DNA from: JABDLO01 sp035327565
GTDB taxonomy: Bacteria > Bacteroidota > Bacteroidia > Chitinophagales > Saprospiraceae
Direction: 5' to 3'
Assembly: GCA_035327565.1 (NCBI GenBank)
Contig: DAOLDB010000001.1
Location: 1 to 64,000 of the forward strand
DNA: 64,000 nucleotides
Shown: piece after piece, positions 8,334-17,370 of the stretch
Numbering within the stretch: position 1 is the first letter of the stretch
Layout of the letters: each line of letters opens with the position of its first letter
The notes under the pieces: model-generated
What the model was told of the DNA's origin: nothing
Database searches by the model: none
What the model saw: only the letters and a program-made list of their open reading frames with translations
Translations under genes and position numbers: made by a program

Positions 8334-9728
8334 TCAGAGTCCATATTGGTCCAATAAATATACCATAGCTGTCATTGCTGCTGCACCCAGTTTGAGCTCC
8401 CGTTCATTGACTTTATCGATACTGTCAATAGCAGTATGGTGGTAATCAAAGTATCTTTGACTGTCAGGTCTGAGTCCCATCAATAATCCTTTCTGGTTTT
8501 TCAGGGGATTGATATCTGCTCCACTCCCCCCTTTATTGAGTGTGATTCCGTAGGGTTCGAGTAATGGAAGCCAGGAATTGACACTTCGCATATATTTCTC
8601 CAATACTTCCGGATGACCATCCATACTGAAACTTCTTGGGGTAAAACCTCCTGCATCGGATTCGATAGCAGCCAAATGAAATTCTTCATTTTCATTAGAA
8701 ATCCTGGCATATTCATTGCCTCCGGCCAACCCATTTTCTTCGTTGGCAAATAAAACTACCCGAATGGTTCTCTTTGGGATATAATTTAATGCTTTAAATG
8801 TATGCAATACCTGCATGGCATGCACGCATCCGGCACCATCATCATGTGCACCTTCCCCCAGATCCCATGAATCCAGATGCCCGCCCACCAGAATGATTTG
8901 ATCGGGAAATTCTGATCCACGAATTTCGGCAATGACATTGTCAGATAACCTTTTGCCTGCCGGCTTGCTGTCGGCTTTAATCTCCGCTGTAACCCATCCT
9001 TTTTGCAATGCTTCACTCAAAGTGTTCGCATCCCGGGTACTGATGGCTATACCAGGAATTTTATCAATCCCTTCCCTGTAAATCATAGTTCCGGTATGGG
9101 GTACATCATCGATTTGTGTTGTCATCGACCGCACCAGCGCTGCTACCCCACCAAATTGAGCAGCCCGTACCGAACCAAAAGCTCTTTGGTCCACCGCACC
9201 TCCATAGGCCATAAATGTATTGATGAGTGTAGGATCCATCGGTCTGTTATAGAAAACGATTTTCCCTGCTACTTCTTTTTCTCCTAATCGCTCTACTTCA
9301 TCCAGCGATTTTACTTCAATTACTTCTGCCATGATACCATTTTGAGGCGTGCCTACCGAACCCCCCAATGCTACACTCCTCAGTGGGCGTCTCACCCCGA
9401 GATGATCTGTTATCTCTACACTGCATATCTTTCCCCTTTCCCAATAATCAACCTCACAAGTTTGCCTGTAGACACGATCTGCCCCCAAAGACTCCAATTC
9501 CTGATGGACATAGTCTGCTGCTCTGTTATAATTGTCTGAACCTGATAATCTCGCACCAATATTTTCGGAAAGATGATACAGCCAGTCATAACAAACCCCA
9601 TCTCTTAATATCTGATCATGAATAGCTTTGAGGAAAAAAGCATCTTTATCCACATTAGGTTGACTGAAGGAAGAAGATACTGCCCACAAAATCAAACCCA
9701 ACCCAAAAAACCACCCCATACGATTCAT
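8334..9728 (-). CDS. exported M28-family zinc peptidase with PA domain
   Basis: A 464-residue secreted aminopeptidase or carboxypeptidase related to the plasma glutamate carboxypeptidase/carboxypeptidase Q group. Residues 1-22 are a signal peptide ending SFSQ. Residues about 120-250 resemble a PA insert (RAAQFGGVAALVRSM, GIDKIPGIAISTRDA). The catalytic M28 part carries the di-zinc ligands in GGHLDSWDLGEGAHDDGAGC, ANEENGLAGG, ESDAGGF and a final His in FDYHHTAIDSIDKV. A second ATG three codons in is also possible. It probably digests peptides in the periplasm. The stop codon abuts the start of hpt; no functional link is evident. Confidence 0.92.
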   Translation of the reverse strand: MNRMGWFFGLGLILWAVSSSFSQPNVDKDAFFLKAIHDQILRDGVCYDWLYHLSENIGARLSGSDNYNRAADYVHQELESLGADRVYRQTCEVDYWERGKICSVEITDHLGVRRPLRSVALGGSVGTPQNGIMAEVIEVKSLDEVERLGEKEVAGKIVFYNRPMDPTLINTFMAYGGAVDQRAFGSVRAAQFGGVAALVRSMTTQIDDVPHTGTMIYREGIDKIPGIAISTRDANTLSEALQKGWVTAEIKADSKPAGKRLSDNVIAEIRGSEFPDQIILVGGHLDSWDLGEGAHDDGAGCVHAMQVLHTFKALNYIPKRTIRVVLFANEENGLAGGNEYARISNENEEFHLAAIESDAGGFTPRSFSMDGHPEVLEKYMRSVNSWLPLLEPYGITLNKGGSGADINPLKNQKGLLMGLRPDSQRYFDYHHTAIDSIDKVNERELKLGAAAMTAMVYLLDQYGL

Positions 9729-9793
9729 ACCGGCAATATTAATGAATTTTACCTGAAATCATAAATATGTACCCATGTGTAATACAAATTGCA

Positions 9794-9823
9794 CAAATAT
9801 CTTTTGTCACAATTTTTGTCAAA
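9794..9823 (-). promoter_or_regulatory. candidate promoter for the M28 peptidase-hpt pair
   Basis: On the minus strand, TTTG (9820-9823) is followed after 18 bp by GATATTTG (9794-9801), one mismatch from TAnnTTTG. Spacing and placement, about 65 bp before the ATG at 9728, fit a Bacteroidota promoter. Confidence 0.45.
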
Positions 9824-9943
9824 TTTGAAAAAATATCGCCAAAAAAATCGCTGATATTTATACCATTATATCCTCAAAACCCGCAAGTTGAAAAATTACG
9901 CACTCATTGTGGATCAGCATAAAAATAATTAAATAATCACTCG

Positions 9944-9975
9944 TTTGGAAAAATTAAAATATTTCCTTTACTTTG
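9944..9975 (+). promoter_or_regulatory. Bacteroidota-type promoter of candidate small RNA or leader
   Basis: TTTG at 9944-9947 and TTACTTTG at 9968-9975 are separated by 20 bp, near-consensus for the -33/-7 elements. Predicted transcription starts near 9981, only about 50 bp before a strong intrinsic terminator. Confidence 0.55.
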
Positions 9976-9980
9976 TGTTA

Positions 9981-10066
9981 TAATTACAATAAGTAATTTT
10001 AAATTACAATTTGGTTTCATTTGGTTAGGGTTGAGGTAGTGCTGAGGAGCATTACCTCATTTTTTT
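9981..10066 (+). ncRNA. candidate small RNA or terminator-ended leader, about 86 nt
   Basis: The transcript predicted from the promoter at 9944-9975 would run only to the terminator at 10033-10066. It contains no ATG and so no obvious leader peptide. Its parts are a weak AT hairpin (9993-10007), an unpaired stretch with two TTTGGTT repeats (about 10010-10026), and the 11-bp terminator stem. It could be a free-standing sRNA, with the single-stranded TTTGGTT segment as seed, or an attenuator for the outer-membrane gene starting at 10289. No known riboswitch fold was recognised. The 5' end is inferred. Confidence 0.45.
10033..10066 (+). terminator. strong Rho-independent terminator
   Basis: GAGGTAGTGCT (10033-10043) pairs with AGCATTACCTC (10048-10058) across a GAGG tetraloop: 11 pairs with one G-T wobble, followed by A and seven T (10060-10066). 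No gene ends upstream on this strand; the nearest gene to the left runs the other way, so the terminator must serve a short non-coding transcript or a leader. Confidence 0.8.
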
Positions 10067-10288
10067 AACATCTTAATTTCATTGAGTTGTTTTAATTTTC
10101 ACCGTTGGCTTACATTTCGTAAAGCAATGAAATACTTTATTTTATTTATCCTTTGTTTTTCATAAAACTTTCAATATTGAAAAATACCTTAGTCATACGG
10201 GAAGATGACTATTATGGTCGTCTAAAACTCTCCCTCACCAGATTCAATGAGGCAAAAATGCCAACGAAAAACAAATAAATACTATAAT

Positions 10289-11194
10289 ATGAAAATTCAA
10301 TACCAAAACATTTTTCTACTGATCTTCTCATTTATTATTTCCTTTGCAAATGCTCAGACTTCCGAAGAGTTAAAAGCTGAGAAAGGCGAAATTCAATCCC
10401 AAATTCATACACTCCAGGGACAGGTAGGTCAATTGCAGAGTCGATTGAATGCTATCAACAATGAACTGGAAATTATGGGTGGATGGACTACAGGTGCATT
10501 TGGCACTATGGGTTTTAATCTTTCGCGATTCAATAACTGGATAAAAGGAGCCAATCCCAATGCTGTCTCTTCCACCATTTTAGGTACTTTCAGCGGATTT
10601 GCAAACAAAAAAACCGAAACATCCTTTTTCAGGAATAATTTGAATTTGAATTTGGGATGGCAAAAGCTCGATATTAATACAGCTGATGGTGATCCTGCAA
10701 AATATGAAAAGATAGCTGATGTATTGAGAATCAATTCCATCTATGGTCGGAATTTGTCTAAAAAATTCGCTTTATCAGCTTTGGGGGAGTATAATACAGC
10801 CCTTCTTACTCATTTAAATAATCCGGGTATTTTAGATATAGGGGCAGGGTTTACACTTCTTCCTGTACAAAATCTGATCTTAGTATTGCATCCTCTCAAT
10901 TATCATTGGGTGTTTGGAGATAATCCTGCTTTCAGCAGCGCTTTGGGCACTAAGATGGTAGCCGATTATGTGAGAACCTTCCCTGGTGGATTAACATGGA
11001 GGAGCAATTTGACAGGATTTCTTCCTTATACCTCACAGGAACCCACATTAAGAGAATATACCTGGGTGAATGGTTTATCATTTTCTGCATGGAAAGGTAT
11101 AGGAGTTGGAATCGAGTATGCATTTAGAAATGCAGCCGTTGAATTCAATGGAATGCAATCCTATTTCATTGTTGGCTTAAGTTATAGTTTATAG
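10289..11194 (+). CDS. outer-membrane beta-barrel protein, DUF3078-like
   Basis: A 301-residue exported protein starting at the ATG at 10289; the frame extends upstream to 10247 but that part is not signal-like. Residues 1-22 are a signal peptide (IFLLIFSFIISFANAQ). Residues about 24-58 are a predicted coiled coil (SEELKAEKGEIQSQIHTLQG). The rest shows alternating beta strands and the family-like phrases GFNLSRFNNWIKGANPN, LNLGWQKL, RINSIYGRNLSKKFALSA and LTWRSNLTGFLPY, ending on a strand SYFIVGLSYSL. It resembles DUF3078 proteins common in Bacteroidota outer membranes. The coiled coil may mediate trimerisation. Function is unknown. Confidence 0.8.
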   Translation: MKIQYQNIFLLIFSFIISFANAQTSEELKAEKGEIQSQIHTLQGQVGQLQSRLNAINNELEIMGGWTTGAFGTMGFNLSRFNNWIKGANPNAVSSTILGTFSGFANKKTETSFFRNNLNLNLGWQKLDINTADGDPAKYEKIADVLRINSIYGRNLSKKFALSALGEYNTALLTHLNNPGILDIGAGFTLLPVQNLILVLHPLNYHWVFGDNPAFSSALGTKMVADYVRTFPGGLTWRSNLTGFLPYTSQEPTLREYTWVNGLSFSAWKGIGVGIEYAFRNAAVEFNGMQSYFIVGLSYSL

Positions 11195-11441
11195 AAACAT
11201 TAAATCAACAGGAAACCGGTATGGTTGAAATCATCTGATGCTGATTAAAGAATAGAAGTTTTCTTGCTTCCAGGCCTTCACTTCCTTTTCCTGAACATGA
11301 GGGGGTGGCAAAATGAAAAGTAAAAAATAATGATCCTGGAATTGTCAACCATGGTATGCCTGACAATATTTTATTACTATATTCATAGTTGGTGCATCCA
11401 ACCTTTTTATTGTACATTGCAACTCCTCAAAGCCTTGTACT

Positions 11442-11786
11442 ATGAGTAAAACAGAATTATTTCTGCAGTTGGAAAAAGAACTGAAACCTTATAAAAAATT
11501 GATGGTGGAAGCATCAGAAATTATCATAGATAAGGATGTTTCAAAATACCCTATTATGGTTCTGCACCAACAAGAATTTGACATTGGCATTCCTATCCTT
11601 CAGCATGATCAACAAACACTTTGGTCTATCCATGCCTCGACATTGGAGGAATTTGTAACAAGGCAGATTATTTTTGAAGAGAAAGTTTCAGAATTTATTC
11701 AGAATTTTAAAAAACATGACCTATACATTTGCCTGTTTGTATTAAGTGAATTAGGGGCTCAATTTATTTTTTTACCAAAAGATTAG
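11442..11786 (+). CDS. small conserved Bacteroidota protein of unknown function
   Basis: A 114-residue cytosolic protein with no signal or membrane segment. It is mixed alpha/beta, with a helical N-terminus (LFLQLEKELKPYKKLMVEAS), the phrase YPIMVLHQQEFDIGIPI, a mid-helix TLEEFVTRQIIFEEKVSEFI and a hydrophobic end CLFVLSELGAQFIFLPKD. I recall close relatives of this size across Bacteroidota (LFVLSELGAQF near the C-terminus) with no assigned function. It ends 5 bp before the DUF4105 gene, so the two are probably one operon. Confidence 0.75.
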   Translation: MSKTELFLQLEKELKPYKKLMVEASEIIIDKDVSKYPIMVLHQQEFDIGIPILQHDQQTLWSIHASTLEEFVTRQIIFEEKVSEFIQNFKKHDLYICLFVLSELGAQFIFLPKD

Positions 11787-11791
11787 GGTAT

Positions 11792-13102
11792 ATGCCTGGT
11801 GTATTGATCATGACTTTGATGAGAAAATCAATAAATAAAGATCGACTCCAAATGCCGGAAAGATTCTGTTTTCACCAAACCGGAATTTCTTTACTTTTTG
11901 GGTGTTGCATGTTTGTATTGTTATTTTCATTAAACCATCGTGCCTTGAGTCAATCTTCCGATTTGGGTGATGTGGGAATCTCTTTACTGACATGTGATCC
12001 GGGTGATGAGTTATATTCCGTTTTTGGTCACAGTGCCATACGAGTCTGGCATCCAGACCGATCTTTCGATGTTGTTTACAATTACGGCACATTTGATTTT
12101 AACACTCCAGGATTTTTGATGAAATTCCTTCGCGGGAAATTACCCTATATGTTGTCAAGAAGCTCCTACGAACAATTTTTATATGCATATAACGCTGAAA
12201 AAAGAGGAATTTTTGAACAGGAATTATTGCTTACTCCGGAGGAAAAAAGAGACATGGTACATTTTCTTGAATGGAATCTACTACCGGAAAACCGGTTTTA
12301 TCCCTATGATTTTTTCTTTGATAACTGTGCTACCCGGATCAGGGATGTAATCCCCCATGTTACACAAAGAATGGTAAAATGGTCAGGTGAAAAAACAACT
12401 AAGTCATTCAGAGACTTACTCCATGAATATCTTCCGGGTAAACCCTGGACTGAATTTGGGATCGATTTGGTCATAGGGGCAAAAGCCGACCAAACCGCAT
12501 CGGTGAATGATCAAATGTTTCTTCCTGATTATTTATATGAACATTTTGAGAAAGCCACGCTGGTCGGTTCAATGGGCGCAGGAGAGCCCCTTACAAAAGA
12601 AGCGTATCAGGTATTAATTTTTGATGAAGATAGAGTAAAAAGATTGCAGACTCCGTTTTTTACACCTCATATTCTATTCATTTTATGCATTCTCCTTGAA
12701 ATCTTTTTGGTTTACTCCTATGGAAAATCAAATTGGCGGGTCAGGTATGACAATCTTTTTTATGCTTTTTTGGGTTTGGCGTCAGTGGTTATGATGTTTT
12801 TGTGGTTTGTCACAGACCATCAGGCTACCGGTCAAAACTGGAATTTGATTTGGTGCAGTCCGCTATTTTTTCTTTTACTTCTTCCGAAGAAATATACTCA
12901 CCATAAGCAATATGTGCTATTGATTCTTTTAACGGGATGTTTCCTGGGCCTTATCAATATATTTTTGAATTATTTACCTCAGGTGTTTAATTCGTATAAG
13001 ACCCTGATTATATTGCTCGCCATTATTAAACTCACACGGGGATATATGCCTTTTTTGAAGTCAGAAAAAACAGTCCAGGTGAATACATTGACCACCCACT
13101 AG
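11792..13102 (+). CDS. DUF4105 periplasmic-domain membrane protein
   Basis: A 436-residue membrane protein. A hydrophobic N-terminal segment (about 30-50) is followed by a DUF4105 domain (about 58-230) with GISLLTCDPGDELYSVFGHS, AIRVWHPDRSFDVVYNYGTF and YDFFFDNCATRIRDVI; the Cys, His and D-N-C residues form the conserved core of this papain-like (NlpC/P60-related) family. The C-terminal part has four or five membrane helices (for example ILFILCILLEIFLVYSY). The start is uncertain: ATGs at 11792, 11810, 11819 and 11852 are in frame, and the last gives the neatest signal anchor. The family's activity is not established. Confidence 0.85.
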   Translation: MPGVLIMTLMRKSINKDRLQMPERFCFHQTGISLLFGCCMFVLLFSLNHRALSQSSDLGDVGISLLTCDPGDELYSVFGHSAIRVWHPDRSFDVVYNYGTFDFNTPGFLMKFLRGKLPYMLSRSSYEQFLYAYNAEKRGIFEQELLLTPEEKRDMVHFLEWNLLPENRFYPYDFFFDNCATRIRDVIPHVTQRMVKWSGEKTTKSFRDLLHEYLPGKPWTEFGIDLVIGAKADQTASVNDQMFLPDYLYEHFEKATLVGSMGAGEPLTKEAYQVLIFDEDRVKRLQTPFFTPHILFILCILLEIFLVYSYGKSNWRVRYDNLFYAFLGLASVVMMFLWFVTDHQATGQNWNLIWCSPLFFLLLLPKKYTHHKQYVLLILLTGCFLGLINIFLNYLPQVFNSYKTLIILLAIIKLTRGYMPFLKSEKTVQVNTLTTH

Positions 13103-13319
13103 ATTTTTATGAATTTTAATCATTGAAATTAAAATATTTTCTATTCTGGATAAAGTCATCATTTACACCCGGATTATGGCAATAGAAAATCTTATACGGC
13201 TTCAAATGTCTGCAAATTCAGGCGCTAAGCTTGATTTTGCACAATCACCATAGTGTTTACTGTGGATCATTCACAAAATCAGTTATTTTATTGCCATTTG
13301 TATCCTCATTTCGAAGTTC

Positions 13320-14426
13320 TTACGCACAATCCGGGTTAAACAAAAATTTCTCCAATAAACAGTGGAAGTGATGAACCCCTCTTTCCATTTTTGGAGAATA
13401 TCTTCCTCGATTATAAACCCTTGACTTCAATCCCTGGTGTACGCCTTCCACTACAAATTCGTCTTCTCTTTCGACCTTGTCAATCAATGCCTGAGAATGG
13501 GATTCCAATATTTTGCCGGAAGGCAGATAAGTAAGGAAGCTTACACGGGTTTTATCTTTAGTGATGGGCTTCACTATATTGATTGACAGGCCCCAGGGGT
13601 AAAAATTAAACATCATATTGGGAAATACCCAAAAATAGTATGCAGCAATATTTCTTCCAAAATCGGGATGATTGGCCGGCAAATCAAAACAATCACTCCC
13701 TTCATCTCCATAACCAATCTGGAGATTGCAGTAATCATATAATACGGTTTCATATTGACCATAATCCAGTATCTGATTGAGTTCCTTATGAACAAAAGGA
13801 ATATGAAATCCTTCCAGATAATTATCACAATATAATGCCCAATGAGAATGAACCAGGTAGTCCTTTGAGCTTGAAGGATCAAACCTGTACTCCTCCAGTG
13901 ATAAAAACCCTACCCTTTCCTGCATGATGTCAATAACCGGCTGTAATGACCATGTGGGATGTATGGAAGTAAACAAAAAGGGTCCCCATTGTAAAAGTGG
14001 AAACTGAGATAAATGATCACATAGCCTGGGAAAATTTTCTGTTCCTTTAAACTCGGGCATATGTTCCATTTTACCTTCCAGAGAAAATCGCCGGCCATGG
14101 TAGGAACAAATCAATTTTTGAAAGCGTCCCGGATGGTGCACTATGATATTTCCTCTGTGGGTACACACATTACTCAATAAAATTAATTGTCCGTTCCGGT
14201 CATGTACCAATATCATTGGCTCTTCCAAATAATGTTCCATGAAAACAAATGGATACACAGAAGTCTCCAGAGAAACCAAAGAGCGGTCCCCTACCCATTG
14301 CCAGGATCCCGTAAAAACTTTATCCTTAAGCCCTTCAAAATGAATATCACTCCTGTAAAACCAGGAAGGAATGGTTTCGGCACGGTTTATATCCGGATCG
14401 ATGGTAAATGTTTGCATCATAGTCAT
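13320..14426 (-). CDS. Rieske non-heme iron oxygenase, alpha subunit type
   Basis: A 368-residue protein with an N-terminal Rieske domain, C-T-H (SNVCTHRGN) and C-S-Y-H (LICSYHGRRF), binding a 2Fe-2S cluster, and a catalytic domain with DNYLEGFHIPFVHKEL supplying the two His ligands and the bridging Asp. This is the layout of ring-hydroxylating and related oxygenases, including choline/carnitine-type and demethylase members. No ferredoxin or reductase partner is nearby. ATG 14426 was preferred to the TTG at 14432. The gene follows the fused E1 dehydrogenase by 9 bp, so the two share a transcript; the substrate cannot be told from sequence. Confidence 0.9.
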   Translation of the reverse strand: MTMMQTFTIDPDINRAETIPSWFYRSDIHFEGLKDKVFTGSWQWVGDRSLVSLETSVYPFVFMEHYLEEPMILVHDRNGQLILLSNVCTHRGNIIVHHPGRFQKLICSYHGRRFSLEGKMEHMPEFKGTENFPRLCDHLSQFPLLQWGPFLFTSIHPTWSLQPVIDIMQERVGFLSLEEYRFDPSSSKDYLVHSHWALYCDNYLEGFHIPFVHKELNQILDYGQYETVLYDYCNLQIGYGDEGSDCFDLPANHPDFGRNIAAYYFWVFPNMMFNFYPWGLSINIVKPITKDKTRVSFLTYLPSGKILESHSQALIDKVEREDEFVVEGVHQGLKSRVYNRGRYSPKMERGVHHFHCLLEKFLFNPDCA

Positions 14427-14435
14427 GTTCAATAA

Positions 14436-16406
14436 TTAATATGCAATCAGGTCATTTAATTTTTCTTTCAGCCTTTTGAAAGGTAAAAACTGCTCTTCTA
14501 AAGTCCGGGCAAATGGAATAGGGGTATCCATTCCCGCCACTCTGAAGACTGGAGCATCTAAAAAATGGAACAGGTGCTCTGTAACCCAGGCTGCAATTTC
14601 TGCACCTATCCCACCGGTCATTCCATCCTCATGAAGGACAAGGAGTCGACCCGTTTTTTCTATGGTTTCTCGTATAGAGGGAAAATCCAGGGGCATTAAA
14701 GTGCGCAGGTCTAAAATATCAGCATCAAGGCCCAATTCTTCTGTCACTTCAACAGCCCAATGTACCCCCATACCATAAGTGACTATGGAAAGTGTCTTTC
14801 CACTTTTAACAAACCTTCCCTTACCGATTTCAATGGTGTAGTATCCTTCTGGTACTTCTCCCTGAACTTTCCTGTACATGGCTTTATGCTCAAAAAACAA
14901 ATAGGGATTAGGATCCTCCAATGCTGCTAAAAATAATCCTTTTGCATCAAAAGGTGTGGACGGGTATACTATTTTTAATCCGGGGGTATGAAAAAACCAG
15001 GCTTCCGTGCTTTGAGAGTGAAAAGGTCCAGCCCCTACTCCCGCTCCGGTAGGCATTCGAATCATGACATTGGCATTCTGTCCCCACCGAAAATGAATTT
15101 TTGCCAGGTTATTGATGATTTGGTTGAAACCACATGTAACAAAATCAGCGAATTGCATTTCAATGATTGACGGTATACCTTCGATACTCAATCCCATACC
15201 GATCCCAATGATGGCGCTTTCGCATAAAGGAGTATTTCTGACCCTGTCTTTACCATATTTCTCGGATAATCCTTCCGTCACTTTAAAAACTCCACCGTAT
15301 TCGGCAATGTCCTGCCCCATAACAATCAATTCTCTATAATGTGATAATGCCACATCGGTTGCGTTGGAAATGGCATCAACAAATCGTACTACTTTACCTG
15401 ATTCTTCAGCCCGATGTACTTTCTGCACCCATGGTGCATACACATCCCGGATTTCTTCTTCATGATCTGCTATTATTTCCGGTAGATTGAAGACTTTTTC
15501 AATGGAGTGATTAATCTCCTTTTTCATTTGCTCATAATATTTCTGTCGGGCAGATTCATTGAGCAGGCCCTTTTCCATGAGATACTTTTCAAATGTAATC
15601 AACGGATCTTTACTTTGCCACTGTTCAATCAAATGGCTTGGAACGTATTTCTGTCCTGAAGCTTCTTCATGTCCCCTCATTCTGAACGTCATACATTCCA
15701 CCAGCCATGGTCTGGGATTTTCCCTGATTTCTTTCGCAATATTACTGATGGCGAGAAATACATCCAGAATGTTATTTCCATCCACAGTGACCCCTTCCAT
15801 TCCGTATCCTGCAGCTCTGTCAATCAACTGATCACACTTGTACTGTTCACTCACGGGAGTAGAAAGACCGTAAGCATTATTTTCAATCACAAAAATAACG
15901 GGAAGATTCCAAACAGAAGCAACATTGAGTGCCTCGTGAAATTCCCCCTGACTTGTACCCCCTTCTCCTGTAAACGCTAATGCTACTTTTTTTTCTTTAC
16001 GCCAATGATAGGCCAGTGCTGAACCTGCAGCCAAAGACAATTGAGGTCCCAGGTGGGAAATCATTCCCACGATATGGTATTCTGGAGCACCGAAGTGAAA
16101 AGATCTGTCCCTGCCTTTTGTAAATCCTTCCTTCTTTCCTTGCCATTGAGCGAATAACCTGACTAAAGGCACATTCCTGGATGTGAATACTCCCAGATTA
16201 CGATGCATGGTATATATTCTGTCATTTGGTTGGAGTGCTTCAGTGCATCCTACGGAAATGGCTTCTTGTCCAATACCTGAAAACCATTTGCTTACGCGTC
16301 CCTGCCGGAGCAATAACAGCATTTTCTCTTCTATGAGACGAGGTTTCAACAATGCTCTGTACAGATGCAAAAGCGTATTTTCATCGATGCGTTTCTTATC
16401 ATTCAT
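14436..16406 (-). CDS. branched-chain 2-oxoacid dehydrogenase E1, fused alpha-beta
   Basis: A thiamine-diphosphate enzyme that decarboxylates 2-oxo acids and passes the acyl group to lipoyl-E2. The 656-residue chain fuses alpha (about 1-330) and beta (about 340-656) subunits, as is usual in Bacteroidota. The TPP motif runs from GEGGTSQGEFHEALN (from residue 147) to IENNAYGLSTP (about 175-184). The beta half has VMGQDIAEYGGVFKVTEGL and RMPTGAGVGAGPFHSQS. The frame extends to 16619, but those extra 71 residues are not homologous-looking and overlap the LuxR gene, so the ATG at 16406 was chosen. Substrate is most likely branched-chain 2-oxo acids; pyruvate or acetoin cannot be excluded. No E2 or E3 gene is nearby. 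Confidence 0.9.
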   Translation of the reverse strand: MNDKKRIDENTLLHLYRALLKPRLIEEKMLLLLRQGRVSKWFSGIGQEAISVGCTEALQPNDRIYTMHRNLGVFTSRNVPLVRLFAQWQGKKEGFTKGRDRSFHFGAPEYHIVGMISHLGPQLSLAAGSALAYHWRKEKKVALAFTGEGGTSQGEFHEALNVASVWNLPVIFVIENNAYGLSTPVSEQYKCDQLIDRAAGYGMEGVTVDGNNILDVFLAISNIAKEIRENPRPWLVECMTFRMRGHEEASGQKYVPSHLIEQWQSKDPLITFEKYLMEKGLLNESARQKYYEQMKKEINHSIEKVFNLPEIIADHEEEIRDVYAPWVQKVHRAEESGKVVRFVDAISNATDVALSHYRELIVMGQDIAEYGGVFKVTEGLSEKYGKDRVRNTPLCESAIIGIGMGLSIEGIPSIIEMQFADFVTCGFNQIINNLAKIHFRWGQNANVMIRMPTGAGVGAGPFHSQSTEAWFFHTPGLKIVYPSTPFDAKGLFLAALEDPNPYLFFEHKAMYRKVQGEVPEGYYTIEIGKGRFVKSGKTLSIVTYGMGVHWAVEVTEELGLDADILDLRTLMPLDFPSIRETIEKTGRLLVLHEDGMTGGIGAEIAAWVTEHLFHFLDAPVFRVAGMDTPIPFARTLEEQFLPFKRLKEKLNDLIAY

Positions 16407-16515
16407 AACCCTGCGAATTTTAGTACTTAAAGAACAAAGTAAAATCAAATTTTTTAAGGTAAAGAATATAACCCTGACGTGCAATAAATTTTTATGAAAT
16501 GCTAAATCATCAACT

Positions 16516-17286
16516 TTACACAATTCCCAATCTGGAAGCAAATGAACTGGCTTCCATAGAATTATTGGCACCCAGTTTTTCAAGTATTCTTTGCCGGTGG
16601 GTATTGACAGTGTGAACACTAATCGATAGCATGTCAGAAATTTCTTTGCTAAGCATACCCGCTTTTACCAATTTTAAAATTTCTTTCTCTCTTTTGGAAA
16701 GCGGTGGAGATTGGGTCTGGAAATCCGGAAATTTTAGTAAAAATTCTCCCGTTTTAAAATTGTACATATGGCTCTTTATTCCGGTAAAATTGCTTTGATC
16801 CGGTGAGAGATCCAAAATTCCCAATGCCAGCCAGATATTTCCTCTGGCATCCGTTTCCAATGATTGTTGCTGTTCAATGACCCTAACATAATTCCCATCT
16901 ATCCCTAAAACCCTGTATTCTGTTACAAATTTGTAGAAAGGTCTTTCGTTTAATGGCAATTGAAAATACAACTGGATGATCCGGATCCCATTTTTTAAAA
17001 GTTCTATCATATCATCGGGATGTATCCGCTGATTAAAATAATCATTCCCCAATGACTGAATTGAATCAAGGTCATATCCCAGGATCTCAGTAAAATTATA
17101 AGATGTATAGATATGCTCTTTTTTATACATGTCAAAGACCGTGATACCACTGTTATTGATCCTTGCCATTTGATTGAGCAAAGGCTTTTGCTTTTCAAAA
17201 ATTGAATAATCCAATTCTTCCGGAAAGAACTGCTGTTTATTCAACCAATGATAATACTCATAATGTAAAGTTTCCATCTCTTTCAT
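16516..17286 (-). CDS. PAS domain-LuxR-type transcriptional regulator
   Basis: A 256-residue cytosolic regulator. Residues about 40-165 form a PAS-like fold (TVFDMYKKEHIYTSYNFTEI, LGYDLDSI, RIHPDDMIELLK, VTEYRVLGIDGNYVRVIEQQ), followed by a LuxR/FixJ helix-turn-helix (LSKREKEILKLVKAGMLSKE, ISVHTVNTHRQRILEKLGAN). There is no receiver domain, so it senses a small ligand or a partner rather than phosphorylation. The ATG at 17286 was preferred to the TTG at 17295. It is divergent from the TonB receptor at 17371 with 84 bp between them, and lies upstream of the E1/Rieske genes on the same strand, so either unit may be its target. Confidence 0.88.
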   Translation of the reverse strand: MKEMETLHYEYYHWLNKQQFFPEELDYSIFEKQKPLLNQMARINNSGITVFDMYKKEHIYTSYNFTEILGYDLDSIQSLGNDYFNQRIHPDDMIELLKNGIRIIQLYFQLPLNERPFYKFVTEYRVLGIDGNYVRVIEQQQSLETDARGNIWLALGILDLSPDQSNFTGIKSHMYNFKTGEFLLKFPDFQTQSPPLSKREKEILKLVKAGMLSKEISDMLSISVHTVNTHRQRILEKLGANNSMEASSFASRLGIV

Positions 17287-17313
17287 AGAGTCCAATTTAA
17301 TGATATTTCAGTA

Positions 17314-17344
17314 TTGAACGCTTTAGCATACATATATAAGTTTG
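17314..17344 (+). promoter_or_regulatory. consensus Bacteroidota promoter for the TonB receptor
   Basis: TTG at 17314-17316 and a perfect TAnnTTTG (TAAGTTTG, 17337-17344) are 20 bp apart. The receptor ATG at 17371 follows 26 bp later, giving a short leader. This is among the best promoter matches in the window. Confidence 0.65.
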
Positions 17345-17370
17345 CAACTCTATAATAAAACATAAACCAG

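Larger units (their letters stand above)
9729..10288. other. 560-bp intergenic region between divergent genes
   Basis: This gap holds the minus-strand promoter of the M28 gene (9794-9823), a plus-strand promoter (9944-9975), and a hairpin with a T-tract (10033-10066). The remaining stretch up to the ATG at 10289 has no convincing frame. A weak second promoter-like TATCCTTTG lies near 10147-10155, and a short hairpin-prone segment lies around 10204-10222. The longest frame entering the next gene begins upstream at 10247, but its first residues do not look like coding sequence. Confidence 0.6.

Noticed and set aside
16407..16619. 71-residue N-terminal extension of the fused E1 dehydrogenase
   Set aside because: It overlaps the LuxR gene, is not like E1 proteins, and the ATG at 16406 gives the normal start.
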